Positions 40,854 through 55,577 of a stretch of 64,000 nt of DNA are shown here, piece by piece. Position 1 is the first letter of the stretch, and each line of letters begins with the position of its first letter. The DNA comes from Rhynchonema sp. JSB1_4. Its lineage: Eukaryota; Nematoda; Chromadorea; Monhysterida; Xyalidae. The DNA is taken from assembly GCA_030248065.1 (NCBI GenBank), contig JASAMV010007201.1:1-64000 (forward strand), in the 5' to 3' direction. The position numbers and the translations under genes are program-made. Below the pieces are notes generated by a model. That model saw nothing but the letters and a program-made list of their open reading frames with translations, did no database searches and was not told where the DNA came from.

Positions 40854-40929
40854 CTGAAAAACGTGTAGAACGAGCGGGTTTGGGCCTACGGCGGGCCATG
40901 TTTTTGTGGGCACCGCGGATTATATGTAA

Positions 40930-42520
40930 ACCTTGATATCGATTATAATTATATATGGATTTGTATGAATATAAAATGTATATTTTGCCTTTTGCGCTTA
41001 CCACGTCCGATTATAAACAAACCTCTGGGAACGTCTTACGGGTTACGGTAGGAATGCGCGTGTAACGAATGAGCGGGCAACCAACATTGACATTGACTTG
41101 CGTCTCTGACCACAGTTTGATCCCTATGCGCCTTGTGCACGACAGCCACTGACACGTTGCATACGCATGATTGAGAACTGGCACTCGACTTGCATTTGCA
41201 CTTGCACTCGACTTGCATTCGAACTCGCACTCGATACTGCTTTGACCGATTGGCCTGCCTTGCATTGCGCATTGCATTTGCCTTTGATTGATTGACCACA
41301 CACGTTGCACTTTGACTTGCACACAGACTTGCATTTGATTGCGAACGGATGCAATTGAATGCGACTTTGATCGTTGACGGATGTGCATGCGAACGCGCAT
41401 GATTTGGATTGAATGCACACTTGCATTTCGATATGCATATTGAACAGATAGACTGCATTGATGCCTTGGAGGTGCACGTGACAGCATTGATTTGCACACT
41501 TGATCGCGAAATAATGCATGACGGAATGATTATGCATATTGACATACGCAATGCTTGTGAAACTGCATTATGACTCCTTCCATAATCGACAATTGAATTG
41601 AATGCACGTGAACGACATTTTGATGCATTGATGAAATTGGCACTTTACAACTTGTTTGCACACGATGCAGAAATATGCATAATCACGGTTGAAATGCGGA
41701 TGAACTTGATTGGAGTTGCGAATACACTCGGGGCGCACACACCAATGTTTGAATAATTGCACGGATTTGCAATGTAGTAATTGATTCGACAACGCAAATT
41801 TCAGAACATGTCGTTATGAAATTCAGATGTGCAATATGCATATACGTAGAGCACATACATTGAAATTTTGATTGATGGGCGTGGATACTCCATACAGAAT
41901 TGAATCTTGTGGGCGAGTGGGACAATTTGCATGACGAATTTTGCACAAAATGTTCGGACCGATGTCCAACAAATGGATTGCATTATTTAAACATTGCACC
42001 ATGACATTTGCTTGCACATATAAATTGACAATATTGGCGGGATAAATTTAAGTGGTATAAGCCATTTGAACAGGGGGCGTAAAGTTTGTTGCGGATTCAA
42101 GTATAAATTCAGGCAGTTTGTACAACTTTGACGTATGACGTGAAGTTTGCCAAATTTACATTTACAGCTCGATTTTCCAACAATTTCGGCAAATGAGGAT
42201 AAATTTTGAAAAAAATAGCATTAAGTTTTCGAGAAGTTTCCAGATTTGATTAAATTTAATGATCAGCAGCATCAGAATGCATAGGCTTAATCAGCATTAA
42301 ACTTGCTCTTGAATACGGACTGAATTACACGCAATTATACGTTGCTCCAACGATGTGTATATGAACGCCAAACAGCCATCGGCTGATACGCGGAAAGAAG
42401 ACTTGCAGAATTGTGAAGGGTGTAGAACTTGTGACTTCGATAAGTTGAAAACTTTGGCCAGACTCCACGAATTGATCGGATTGAGATTAGACGCTCGCAT
42501 TATTCTCCATTGACTTGGGA
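40930..42520. repeat. TTGCA/TGCAT-rich low-complexity tract
   Basis: Dense irregular repetition of CTTGCATTTGCACTTGCACT-like words on the + strand, thickest at 41160-41560, with ATTGAATGCAC and GATATGCATATTGA scattered to about 42000. The + strand is rich in T and G. Open frames through it are Cys/Met/Ser-rich composition artefacts. Confidence 0.6.
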
Positions 42521-45500
42521 TTCGAAATTTGAATTCACAGCCAGATTTTGGATTGAAAAAAAGTAAAAAACAGGGCGGTCAAACGGGCTAGAAAAGAGCA
42601 ACACCATCAGCAACAATGACAACAACAAAGTTACCCGTACACGGCTACTATCACAGCTCACAGGTACATATATAACCAGCATGAAAACCACACTCCACAC
42701 TTTGACATGTTCAAATTTCCAAGTATTGTGCAATTATTGCATAACGATTGCATGCTGAACGTGCAATAGAACATGTTTCAAATTTTAGCTTGCAGAAAAA
42801 TCATCAACGTTTTACGTTGTGGCTTTTAGGATACATGTTGGGTATTAGGGTGTATGCTTTGGGGTGTTCTTGGTGAGCGAAAGTACAAAAAACGGTTGTG
42901 CGGAACTGGTACATTATGATGTTGCAAGGTTTGAGGTCTGAATCTACCGGCCAAAGCTTGTTCAACGAATTACAATTGCAACCAAAAATACATAGCCATT
43001 CCATATCTGTAGAAAAACCTCGGGTGAATTTGTGTACACGACAAGCCGTACATTTAGACAGGGTATGCTTATGTGTTTAATGTTGGTGGCCCAACAAATT
43101 TAAAAAAATCAACTAAAATTAGATTGCAGAACAGAGTGTATTCCAGAATCACAGTGCACAACTCCAGGTAAACGATCAACCACGCGATAGAGTCTATTCA
43201 GTGCTGGAAAGAAAGAACACCGGGCAATCATTAAAACTATTGCGCAAGCTACAGGCATTGCGAACAAATGCAATCGTTAAACGCCACAAAGGGCTAATTT
43301 GTGTTGTGTTTAGTGTTGTGTTTTGCACATGTTTTGTGTGTTACAAACGAGGGTTTCAGCACATTGACAAACAATCAGACTCCGGAGAAGAAAAACCATT
43401 TGGTACAAACCAAAAACTTTGTGCTACGAAACACACGCAGACTAAAGGCGGAGACGTTGTAAGTCGCCAACAATACTTGAGAGGTCAATCACGCACATCA
43501 AAAGATGCCACCAAAGCTTACAATGGGGTTTGGTTTTGAAATTATAGGGTATGTACAATATTGCGCATTCACAAGCGAGACCCGTGTAGGTACATAGGTA
43601 AATTTGAAATTGGATTTAAATTTTCAACAAATAGCAAACCAGCGCACGTGACATTTGGCTAACAAAACTATAGATTTTTCGCATGTTCATAGGACGGTCG
43701 AGAGATAATTTGGTTAAATTTGCAGCAGCAAAAAAGAAACACACCATTCCAAATTAGGGGCGAGGTACAATTTCAGCCGCGGTGAAAGTTAAAAATTCTG
43801 TGACACACAATTTTGCTCTCACAAAACTGCGAGGAAATTAAGAGGTGCCAGACACGTACTCCAACCCAAATTTACATTTACAGCGTAACAGCTGAGTGAA
43901 AAAAGAAGAAATCTAGCCCAAGTATACAGCAGCAAAATGCCCATGTTTAGTTGAAACAAACAACCCACTTTCACGTTTGTATGTGCTACGGTATGCATGC
44001 TTTTACGGGATAACAGTGTTGTAGCAACGTGATTGTAAATAAATCACCCAAGACCATAGATCCACGTGGCAATCTATGCACACAAAAAACTCAAAATTGA
44101 CATTGAAAGGTCGTGCAAAATTTGTAAAAGTTTTGCGTTTGGCGATGCAGATTTGAAATGCAGAAACACACAAAGGGCGCAAGCCACTGAAGTGTTGGGT
44201 GTAAGGTGCGCCACCAAAACGGCCCGTGTTCAAATTGACGCGTAAATTAAGTTGGGTATTTTAGATAGTTGCATTTGTGACTTTTGTGAAATGCCAAGCA
44301 ATAGGCAAAACGTGTGGATAATAATGGTGTTTTAGGTGACGTAGTACGTCTACAATGTACAATAGCTGTTTTGTTTAGTTCAACGGCCATTTGACACAAA
44401 ACGCACAAAATTATTTATGTGTATGTGTAGGCATACATGTACCAGCTTTGGTGTTGATTGCAGAGCAAAAGAACCACATGAAAACGAACGACAGACCCCA
44501 TGAGTGAAGCACCGCAAGTTTGTTTCATTGTGAACATTCCAGAAATTAAACGATTTTGGCAAAACACACACACGCAAATTGAAAAATTAGGTATTTTCAG
44601 AAATATAGTGGATGCTTTTCAGAACAACAACACTTTCTGGACAAACCTAGCATACAGAAAAAACTGATAAATTAGGGAGGCGCTACCCCGTACAATAAGC
44701 GAAAATAGTATGTGAAGATTTGCTTGTTAAGTAGGTCTCAGCATTGGCCCACACTGACTACCGAAACACAAAATTCACTCAGTGCGTATGTACATATTAG
44801 CTAATGTTTCAGAGGGACAAAACAACGCAGCAGAAACAACAAGAGCACATTACGAGCGTACAGTTGAAACAACCAGACACCATGGGTATAGACCACTAGG
44901 ATTTTGCTTCAGGCACACCCAATACCAAAATCAGTACCCATGATAATACACTCGCACTACTGGCTCAGGGGTGTGGTGGTGCGGCGAATAATCATACAGG
45001 AGCAGGCTTTCTCAGTTGCAAACAGACACGCACACACACACGCACTGACCACGTTTGGAACACGTATATGCAGAAAGAAACCAGCAGCGAACGCGAAAGA
45101 AACAAGTCAAAACAAAAGCATTGTAATAGACTTTGAGGTTACCGGCATCAGGATGGGGGCTCGCGTTTGTGACAAGAGTGGCGGAGAAACACACTGCACG
45201 CGTGGCGATTGCGACAAAGTGAAGACTGAGCTGCTGCTAGTGTGTGCGCGGTTGCTGGTATGCGGTGTTGGTTGAACCAAAATCGTAGCGGACATGCACC
45301 ATGTTGCCGTACCGTGTGTGTGAAACATCAAATCTCTCGATCATCAGATCACCTGAACATCAACATTTGGGCGCCAGACGCACCTTGATTGAACACATTA
45401 ACACTACATTCGTTAAACGGCTTAAACAATTGAGAAATACTAACTATATCACAGCCATTCATGCTGACTAGGAAGACGCAATAATCATGTTTGTCAGGAA

Positions 45501-46500
45501 CAATAAGATTTTAACTCAGCTCACCACAAACTTTGAGATCGCACATAGGCGTTGTCACAGTCACATTGGGGCCGAAGAAGGCTAGATTTGAGAATTTGAA
45601 AAAAACACGCGCCACAAAAACGGGCAAAATGATTAAACATACCGAAAAATGGGACTCGACTTTGGGCTAATAGTTGGCCTGTAGCAGATACACATCAAGT
45701 TAGGCAAAAATACGCTTAAACTCACGCCGTATTACCGACACGTAATGATATTTAACGAATGAGCAGCCATAGGATTGATTGTCCATTGATATCGGGCACT
45801 ACACGCGTTCGCGACTGACACCAGTTCACTGTTTGTCCATGCCACCTGATTGGAAACAGATTGTGGTCTGAATTAACCAACTACCAACACATACGTGTGC
45901 GGCACGCGTGTTCAATTCGGATATGACGTGTTCTTGTGGAATGATTGCGTGGATGAAACATCATCATCAGCAGCAGACATCACAGTGTTTTCAAACAGCA
46001 CGCCAACGCGAGCGGAGACTGCATCAATTCTCTCTCTCTCTCTGAACTCTCAAACGCACAAAACGCGAAAAAGCCTTGAGAAGAAAAGACTCTGAAAAAA
46101 GTCAGCAACGACACGGTTAAGGCCCCAACCCACCCCAGCAGTGAAATTATGTGAATAACTTTGCGTGTAAGAATAAATTTGAACATTTGGATATTTACGA
46201 GAATATTCCGTTAAAAAAAGTTTTAAACATTTTAAACAAGTTTTGATTTAAAAAAATGCGTTTGATTGGCTTACCACCGAACGAAGTTATACCTTTATCG
46301 TATTGAAGCGTTGCTCTTATACATGTCTGGCTGGATTGGTGTCTACGCGTGGCAGATCTGGCTGGATCGCTGGCAGGATACGCGTGGGACAAGCGAATGC
46401 GTGAGCGAACATGAGCGTCAAACACGGGCTTTCCGGGCATCGCAGCTGGGCTGTCACAGAGTGTCGAACAATACGAACACGCACACAAGAACGCGAATGG
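42520..46500. other. Gene-poor, A/C-leaning spacer
   Basis: No supported gene. The + strand leans to A and C with CACACA and CAACAA words, opposite in skew to the tracts on either side. An open frame at 43201-43539 (112 codons, with a hydrophobic stretch at about 30-50) has no family features. Confidence 0.4.
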
Positions 46501-48900
46501 ACTGAATGATTGCCTGGATGTGGGGGACTGAAAACGCCACGGGTTTGACCGCCTCAGTTTTGGCGAGAAACTTCGGCTGATTGATTGATGCTGATTCGTG
46601 AATTCGAAATGATGAGCTTTGCATTTGCGAACTTGACTTGACACGACTTTACCATCATCATCATCATATGACACTGCGAATGTGCACTGAATCGATGTGA
46701 ACTCTCACTGTGAACGAACATTGATCGCATCGTGTGATATATCAAACGATATTGAATTGGCCAACTTTTTGATCGCGATTCATATTCAAACATTGACATC
46801 GGCACTCGGGCAGCGTGATACATGCGTGATGCGGGGCGCGACCCAACGGGCACACGATTGCGATATACACAACTAGCGTTCGTACACTTGGTCAAGCGCA
46901 GATGGCCTAATAGCGGCCATCTTCGGACCTACCGTACGAGATGCTATGCCGAGGCTCGATTGACAATTCTCCAGATTTTGCTCACAAACTTGCCATCAAC
47001 TGATTGAATAAAATATTTGCAACTGCTCTCTGGGCAACTCATCTGTCCCTCTCTCTCTCTCTCTGATCACTCGATGTCCGATCACATCTGAACTTGGTAA
47101 CGATGCACAATTCTCTGGAAAAATGGCTGCAAACGGGACTTTTTGTCCTACGCCCCCCGTTGGGGTTGAATGTTATGTTTTGGGAAAACACAGATTTTGA
47201 GCTGGATTTACCATTAGAGAGCTCGTGTTTTTGAGACGCATTCTTCATTGCCAGAGTAAAAACAATGATGAAAAAACTTCTGAACAGTACCAGCGGTTTT
47301 CGATGAAAAGATGACGTGTTTGAGGCTGGACTGCGGACTTCTGGGTGGAAATCTTTGGCCGAACTGTTTTTTTTGGACTTTGACGGCAACTTTGATCTGG
47401 CGAACGGACAAGTTGGAGAAAATTGGCTTGAAGTGCACATTCGATCTCGTTTGCTACCCTCTCTCCGTCTGTCTGACTGGCTGACTGAAGCCTGCTGCTG
47501 TAAGAGGCTTATTTGACCCTACAACCCGCGGACGGGTGCTGATTCAACGAGAAAATTGACAAAATAAACAAGTTAGAGGCAGTTTAGGTCAAGAAAATTT
47601 CGCAAAACTTTGTAAAACACGACAAAACAAGCAGAATTGAAACCAACGACTTGTGACGGGCTGGCAGGCAATGGGCGGGCGGATGCCGGGCGGGGTTTAT
47701 CGAAAGATGCGGGACAATGACACTTTTGAGCTGCTGCTGTGTGAACACTGAAACCAACTAGTTGACCAGGTCCCTTGTGCAGGCGAAAAACTGGCTTGAC
47801 TTGAAAACTTGGTATTCTTGACATGAAGACTCCTCTTGAATGGCTTGATTCTTGATGAATGGATGCTTTGAAATGCGATCCGAACAGATTCCTTTGTGAA
47901 ACTTGCGAAGAACAGATTGGACTTTGACTCTTGGAATGATCCTTGAACTTGAGCAGATCGGAGCTTTCTTGACATTTGAAATCTTTTGATGAACATTGCG
48001 AAGAACTTGAAATCTTTCGGATGCAGAGATATTGGGCGTTGATTGCTTGACTCGGTGAAAACGTGCTTGAGAATGACTTGACTGCACAAGTGCTCGTACT
48101 TTGATGATTCGATTCGAAATTTTTGAATGAAGATCTTTAAAAAAAATGTTGAATTTGCCGACCACCCCCGGTGGTTGTGGTGTGGAGGTAAGAATGATGC
48201 CAAATATTGCCTTGATACTTGGATAACCTCTTGAGTATGGTGGATGCCTGTTGAAGATGCTCCTTTGCCTTACGAAAATGCTCCTAACGCGTCACATGAT
48301 ACCATCTTGAATCGGATCTTTGAATCAGATGCTTGACGTATGTATGTGAAAACGTGCGATGACGGCTGTTTCGATGTCCCTGTGTGGGCCTTGCGACATT
48401 GACGCACTGGAAAATGAGGACCGGCATGGTTTTCCTACGAGGGCACGATGTGCGCTTTTGACAATTTTATGATTGACAACATTTTTAATCGAAATTTCCG
48501 CTTGAGACTGTGTTGACGTTGAATTTGAGATGAATGATGGTTTTTCATGAAAACTTGAAGCGTGTGAAGCGTAGGTTTGGAATTCAAGAAAGAACTTGAT
48601 GACTTGAATGAGCTTGGTGCGGTAGATGAGCCCCACGGGTGGCTGATGCGTTTTTTCTTGAGGACGTGAAGTTGTAGGCTCTGAGCGAAATACTGTGAAC
48701 CTGGCGTTATGACCTCGATATGGCATTGCAACTTGTCATGGCGTTGACTGTAAAATGGGTGCCGGGGTTGGTTACCCTACAGGGCTCAGATGCCCTTCAG
48801 AACGTTTTTGGTTGTACGTTACTGATGCAAACGTTTGCCTGAACACGGCTCTGATGCAGTATTTCGTTCCCGCCCTTTCTGATGTGGCTGCGATTTGCTA
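46500..48900. other. T/G-leaning spacer with decayed satellite units
   Basis: No gene seen. The + strand is dominated by CTTGA, TTGAT and GAATG words, most clearly at 47750-48130. Degenerate copies of the satellite core (TGGAAAATGAG ... TTTCCTA ... GGGC) begin near 48400 and 48740, marking the eroded left edge of the array. Confidence 0.5.
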
Positions 48901-51900
48901 ACTGACTGGATGAGCGACGGAGCGCTTGTATGACGTACGTCCCTTTTGCGACTGGCTTTGTGCTGGAAAATGAGAACTCCAGAGGTTTCCCTACAGGGCC
49001 TTCGAGCCCGAACAAACGGTAAAGTGGTCTTTCTCTGCCTTAATCGGCTTGAGCTTGACAATTTGTCAGCTTGTCATGTTCGTTCCAAAAATTGAGTCAT
49101 GTCACTTGACTGGGAAATGAGAGCAGGATTTTCCTACCGTACTCACACACCCTTGTAAACGACATTTACGATACTCATGCAGAAACGTTGCCTGATTGGA
49201 TGAAATCGTTTGAACGAGATCGACAACAGTTGATAATATCGTGAAATTGTGGCGTGAACATGAGCGTGATTTGAGACCGCGATTCGCGTCTACTTGCAAC
49301 TTCCTTGCTGCTGTGCCTGAACCATATGAGTTGCGAGGCTGGAAAAAGAGAACTGTGGTTTCCCTAGAGGGCTCTTAAGCCCTTTCAGATGTTGAGTCAG
49401 CGAAAAATCCAAGATGGTTGCCTGATCGGATAAAAATTTGGCGATATGCATGACATGCGTCAGCTTGTTACGCGAAAATCGATTGACTCCTCCGTGGCAA
49501 TGACACAACTTGAGCGAAAAACAACCGTTGTGCTACGTAGACTGGAAAACGAGAACTGGGGTTTCCCTAGAGGGCTTCTGAGCCCTTACAGATGCAGAAC
49601 CAGCGAAAATCCCACATGGTTGCCTGATCGGCTGAATTTTACATTCATTGACATTCACAACGTTATGGGCGACACTTGTCAGCTTGTGACTCGAAGACCC
49701 TTGTCTCTTTTGTGAACAGACCCATCCTGAGCGAAAAACGACCGTTGTGGTAGGTTGACTGGAAAATGAGAACCAGGGTTTCCCTAGAGGGCTTCTAGGC
49801 CCTTGCAGATGTAGAATCAGCGAAAAAATCCAAGATGGTTGCCTGATCGGCTAAATTTGGCGGTGCGCATGACACGTGTCAGCTTGTAACGCGAAAAGCG
49901 ATCGGTGGTTCCGTTGCAATGACCCAACTTGAGGGAAAAACGACCGTTGTGGTAGGTTGACTGGAAAATGAGAACTGGGGTTTCCCTAGAGGGCTTCTAA
50001 GCCCTTGCAGATGTAGAATCATCGAAAATCTCAGATGGTTGCCTGATCGGCAGAATTTGACATTCATTGACATTCACGACGTTATGGGCGACACTTGTCA
50101 GCTTGTGACTCGAAGAACCCTTGTCTCTTTTGTGAACAGCCCCATCCTGAGCGAAAAAGATCATTGCGATGCCCTGACTGGAAAATGAGAACGGGGGTTT
50201 CCCTGGAGGGCTTCTAAGCCCTTGCAGATGTAGAATCAGTGAAAATCTCAGATGGTTGCCTGATCGGCAGAATTGGACATTCATTGACATTCACGACGTT
50301 ATGGGCGACACATGTCAGCTTGTGACTTGAAGAAACCATGTACCGTTTGTGAACAAACCCTTCTTGAGCGAAAAACGACCATTGTGCTGCGTTGACCGGA
50401 AAATGAGAACTGGGGTTCCCCAGAGGGCTTCTGAGCCCTGGCAGATGCAGAATCAGCGAAAATCCCAGATGGATGCCAGATCGGCTAAATTTGGTGGTGC
50501 GCATGACACGTGTCAGCTTGTAACGCGAAAAGCAATTGGTGGTCCCGTTGCAATGACCCAACTTGAGCGAAAAACGACCATTGTGCGTGCTACGTTGGCT
50601 GGAAAATGAGAACCGGGGTTTCCCTAGAGGGCTTCTGGGCCCTTGCAGATGTAGAATCAGCGAAAAATCCAAGATGGTTGCCTGATCGGCTGAATTTGAT
50701 ACCGGTTGACTTTCAAGGCGGTTTGAGTGAGATTTGCCATTTTGTAACTCGAAAAACGAACATGGCGGTAAATTGACTAGAAAACGAGCGATTAGGGTTC
50801 CCAAGAGGGCTTCCGAGCCCTTTCAAACGTTGAATCGGCAGAAAATCCAAGACGGTTGCCTGATCGGATAAATTTGGCGGTGCGCATGACACGTGTCAGC
50901 TTGTAACGCGAAAAGCGATTTGTGGTTCCGTGCAATGACCCAACTTGAGCGAAAAACGACCATTGTGGTGCGTTGACTGGAAAATGAGAGCTGAGGTTTC
51001 CTCACAGGGCTTCTAAGCCCTTACAGATGCAGAATCAGCGAAAATCCCAGATGGATGCCAGATCGGCAGAATTTGACATTCATTGACATTCACGACGTTA
51101 TGGGCGACACATGTCAGCTTGTGACTCGAAGAACCCTTGTCCCGTTTGTGAACAGACCCATCCTGTTTCTGAGCCCTGGCAGATGTAGAATCAGCGAAAA
51201 ATCCAGATGGTTGCCTGACCGGCTAAATTTGGTGGTGCGCATGACACGTGTCAGCTTGTAACGCGAAAAGCGATTGGTGGTTCCGTTGCTATGACCCAAT
51301 TTGAGCGAAAAACGACCATTGTGGTGCGTTGACTGGAAAATGAGAGCTGAGGTTTCCTCACAGGGCTTCTAAGCCCTTACAGATGCAGAATCAGCGAAAA
51401 TCCCTGATGGTTGCCTGATCGGCAGAATTTGACATTCATTGACATTCACGACGTTATGGGCGACACATGTCAGCTGGTGACTCGAAGAACCCTTGTCCCG
51501 TTTGTGAACAGACCCATCCTGTTTCTGAGCCCTGGCAGATGTAGAATCAGCGAAAAATCCAGATGGTTGCCTGACCGGCTAAATTTGGTGGTGCGCATGA
51601 CACGTGTCAGCTTGTAACGCGAAAAGCGATTGGTGGTTCCGTTGCTATGACCCAACTTGAGCGAAAAACGACCATTGTGGTGCGTTGACTGGAAAATGAG
51701 AGCTGAGGTTTCCTCACAGGGCTTCTAAGCCCTTACAGATGCAGAATCAGCGAAAATCCCAGATGGTTGCCTGATCGGCAGAATTTGACATTCATTGACA
51801 TTCACGACGTTATGGGCGGCACATGTCAGCTTGTGACTCGAAGAACCCTTGTCCCGTTTGTGAACAGACCCATCCTGAGCGAAAAATGACCATTGTGCTA

Positions 51901-53100
51901 CGTTGACCGGAAAATGAGAACTGGGGTTCCCCCGAGGGTTTCTGAGCCCTGGCAGATGTAGAATCAGCGAAAAATCCAGATGGTTGCCTGATCGGCTAAA
52001 TTTGGTGGTGCGCATGACACGTGTCAGCTTGTAACGCGAAAAGCGATTGCTGGTTCCGTTGCTATGACCCAACTTGAGCGAAAAACGACCATTGTGCTAC
52101 GTTGGCTGGAAAATGAGAACCGGGGTTTCCCTAGAGGGCTTCTGGGCCCTTGCAGATGTAGAATCAGCGAAAAATCCAAGATGGTTGCCTGATCGGCTGA
52201 ATTTGATACCGGTTGACTTTCAAGGCGGTTTGAGTGAGATTTGCCATTTGTAACTCGAAAAACGAACATGGCGGTAAATTGACTAGAAAACGAGCGATTG
52301 GGGTTTCCCAAGAGGGCTTCTGAGACTTGTCAAACGTTGAATCAGCGGAAAATCCACGACGGTTGCCTGATCGCATAAATTTGGCGGTGCGCATGACACG
52401 TGTCAGCTTGTAACGCGAAAAGCGATTGGTGGTTCCGTTGCAATGACCCAATTTGAGCGAAAAACGACCATTGTGGTGTGTTGACTGGAAAATGAGAGCT
52501 GAGGTTTCCTCACAGGGCTTCTAAGCCCTTACAGATGCAGAATCAGCGAAAATCCCAGATGGATGCCAGATCGGCAGAATTTGACATTCATTGACATTCA
52601 CGACGTTATGGGCGACACATGTCAGCTTGTGACTCGAAGAACCCTTGTCCCGTTTGTGAACAGACCCATCCTGTTTCTGAGCCCTGGCAGATGTAGAATC
52701 AGCGAAAAATCCAGATGGTTGCCTGACCGGTTAAATTTGGTGGTGCGCATGACACGTGTCAGCTTGTAACGCGAAAAGCGATTTGTGGTTCCGTTGCAAT
52801 GACCCAACTTGAGCGAAAAACGACCATTGTGGTGCGTTGACTGGAAAATGAGAGCTGAGGTTTCCTCACAGGGCTTCTAAGCCCTTACAGATGCAGAATC
52901 AGCGAAAATCCCAGATGGATGCCAGATCGGCTGAACTTGACATTGATTGACTTTCATGACGGTATGGGCGACACTTGTCAGCTTGTGACTCGAAAAAGCG
53001 CTTGTCCCTTTTGTGAAATGACCCAAATTGAGCGGTGAAACGTTAACTGGAAAATGAGAACCGGGATTTCCTACCTACACCCTCATCAGGGTATTTTTGC
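48900..53100. repeat. Satellite array, ~180-220 bp monomers, 356-bp dimers
   Basis: About 19 monomers by eye. The core is CTGGAAAATGAGAACTGGGG, then TTTCCCTAGAGGGCTTCTAA, then GCCCTTGCAGATGTAGAATC, then GGTTGCCTGATCGGC. Two alternating spacers follow: type A with GACACGTGTCAGCTTGTAAC, and type B with GACATTCATTGACATTCACG. Around 51055-51770 the A+B pair repeats at exactly 356 bp with almost no change. Units decay towards both ends (49000 and 53040). Most cores contain the inverted repeat AGGGCTTCTAAGCCCT. Small repeated minus-strand frames are shadows. Confidence 0.92.
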
Positions 53101-55577
53101 AATGAGCAACAAATTTTGAGATAAAAAAAACAACACCGTATATCCGACTTTGAAGGCGACACTGGGACAAATTGGCAGCATTCTTTTCGCGTCATTTGAC
53201 AACATCGGAGGTGCGATCTATAACGGCCCCGTTCCCACCCGCCCGGATTGTAACGATTGAAATTGAAAACGATGCGAAATTTTACAAACGTGAGAACTTG
53301 ATTGACTCCCGTGGGCCAGGGCGAAAAAAATTCGAACGTGAAGAAGTGTAGGTTAGAACGTCAGTTGAGTGGGCGAAGGTGCTTTGCCTCGAGATCGGGG
53401 ACGCACTTAACTGTAAGGCTAGAATATGGTGTTTCCCTAAAGGGCTAATCAGCCCCACCGTTTAATTTTTTTAAACTCTAGAATAAGGATAGCCTGACTG
53501 CTTTTATGTACGTCATTCCGTGTGTTTGAGTGATTGTCTGTAAACGAACAGTGCGAACTGGAAACTGGATTGCATCACGCGTCAAGGGAACGACATGGGA
53601 AGCAATTTACGGACTGAAAAATGGTAACACGCGGGTTGACCTACCCCTACGCCCTCACTGGGCATTTCATCAATAAATTCGCAAAAATATGTAAAAAAAA
53701 AAACAAGAAAACATATACCGCGGATGGTGGCGTCATCTTACATGAACGTGAAGTGTTACGGTACCTGAGCGATTGAGCTGTGGTGCAGCGGGGGCGCGAA
53801 GCAATGTTTGGACTTGCAAACGAGCAACTTTGTCATGGTGGACGCACGTGCTAGAAAAAGCCCCTACCCACCCCTGTTTGGTTTCAACAACGCAATTGTT
53901 AAACATTGAAAGCTCACGGTTTTGTTCGGGCTCAATTGAAAACAAAAATATGTCTGGGCATTGTGTGAAAACGCGCGTGGAGCGAACAACAGCTTGAATT
54001 GACAAGTGGATTGGTCTTACGGTAACGATACGCACTGGGGCAGGCGAATAAGATTGGTTACGGTAGGTGTGCGGATGATATGAGATTGGAAACGCGGAAG
54101 TAGCGTTGGTCTGGAAATGAGTTTCGGGCCACTGTTTCAGGGAGGGGACAAAAAATGAACCGTTTGAATTGTTCATAAAGCAACGTTTGATACCTGGATT
54201 GCGGACTTACAGTACACCAGTCACATGACACCTGCTGGGATATGCATGTTGGTCAGGAATGAACAGAGTGTATTTGTACGACTTCGAAAGTGGAGGGACG
54301 CTGCTACATGGACTGGCCGCCCGGCTTATTTAGCGCGATAACAACACTTGTCTGACTTCGACCTCTACATGTGCTTCCGAACCCACTTGATCAACGCAAC
54401 GCACCGCGGTTGTTTCCTAAAAACAGGCGAGCAAATATGTCTACAAGTTCGATTGAAAAAAATTGGAAGAGAAAAAACGAGCACGCCGCCGCACGCGCGC
54501 GTCACACGCAGACTGCAGCAATTGTGGGTCACACACGCCAAATACACGTTGCAGCAAATACACGTCACGTTGCTACGCCACGTCACACAACCATGACTGA
54601 GCACAACTCACGCACCTACCTTCGCAATAATTAATAATAATAATAATCACACACGATATAAGGTCGGCAAAAACTTTGTGAATAAAGCACAAGCAAGAAA
54701 AAACTCCGAAAACTTATCGGCGTGTCATCAATTGTCCAGGTATGGGGCGTCACCGTGTCCTGTTTGACTGGTGCACCGGACCGATCGGAACTCGAACGGT
54801 TAACGTTCTACAAATGATTCTTCTGAGCACGCTGCTTCTCTCATTTTCTCTTTTATTTCATTTATTTTCTTAAGTATCGCAAGCAGGCATAGTTATTGCA
54901 TTGATTTTGACGATCGAAAACGGGATTCCAAAAACACGGCACGTTTATGTTAGAAATAAACCCCTTGTGATCTTTACCGGTCTTCGCCAGTTCGAAGCCT
55001 TTGACACCTCCGCATCCAATCAGTGCTGGTCTCTCTCGCGTTTTGGTTCATTCACGGAACGCAAAGAGCAGTGAATTGCTCTGAATGTGAGATATAAACA
55101 CAATGGCATCTTAATCATGGAAAAAATCACTGCTTATAATACAGGTGCCTACACCTATCGACCCAGATACACCAAAAAGTTTGGACTTTTTGGCCGGCTA
55201 AAATCTTTTTGGTTTTGGTTTTGTTTGTTTGGTTAGATGGCGTCCCGTGAAGGACAAACAGCAAACCGTTTGTTGTTCCAGGTCATCGACTCGGATCCAA
55301 AAGCACATCACGTGACTACAATATTATAATAGTAACGCTACAAAGAACAAACAAAGTACCCATATGATTGCGACTGGTCGGCCCACTCGATCACGTGGCA
55401 GAGTGTGCGTCTGCATGACGTCATCACCACGTGAGATGCGAGCACGCCACGTTGACTGCGTGTGTGTGTGGCCGCATTCAGCCTAAACAGCCTTACGGAG
55501 AACGCCTAGGGTTTAGGTTGACGCTGGTTGATATCACATGATAATATAATCGAAAACTATTAGATTCTAGTCCCTGT
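53100..55577. other. Gene-poor spacer with two satellite remnants
   Basis: Eroded satellite cores near 53430 (TTTCCCTAAAGGGCTAATCA) and 53640. Otherwise no exon was supported. CACGT-rich sequence at 54480-54600 and 55310-55480 contains several CACGTG or TCACGTG words. Confidence 0.45.

Noticed and set aside
43201..43539. 112-codon + strand ORF with a hydrophobic segment
   Set aside because: No splice signals, no family resemblance, and base composition the same as the surrounding non-coding tract.
50214..52807. Recurrent minus-strand frames of 60-196 codons in the satellite
   Set aside because: Identical frames repeat only because the monomers repeat; they break at monomer variants and have no start or splice logic.
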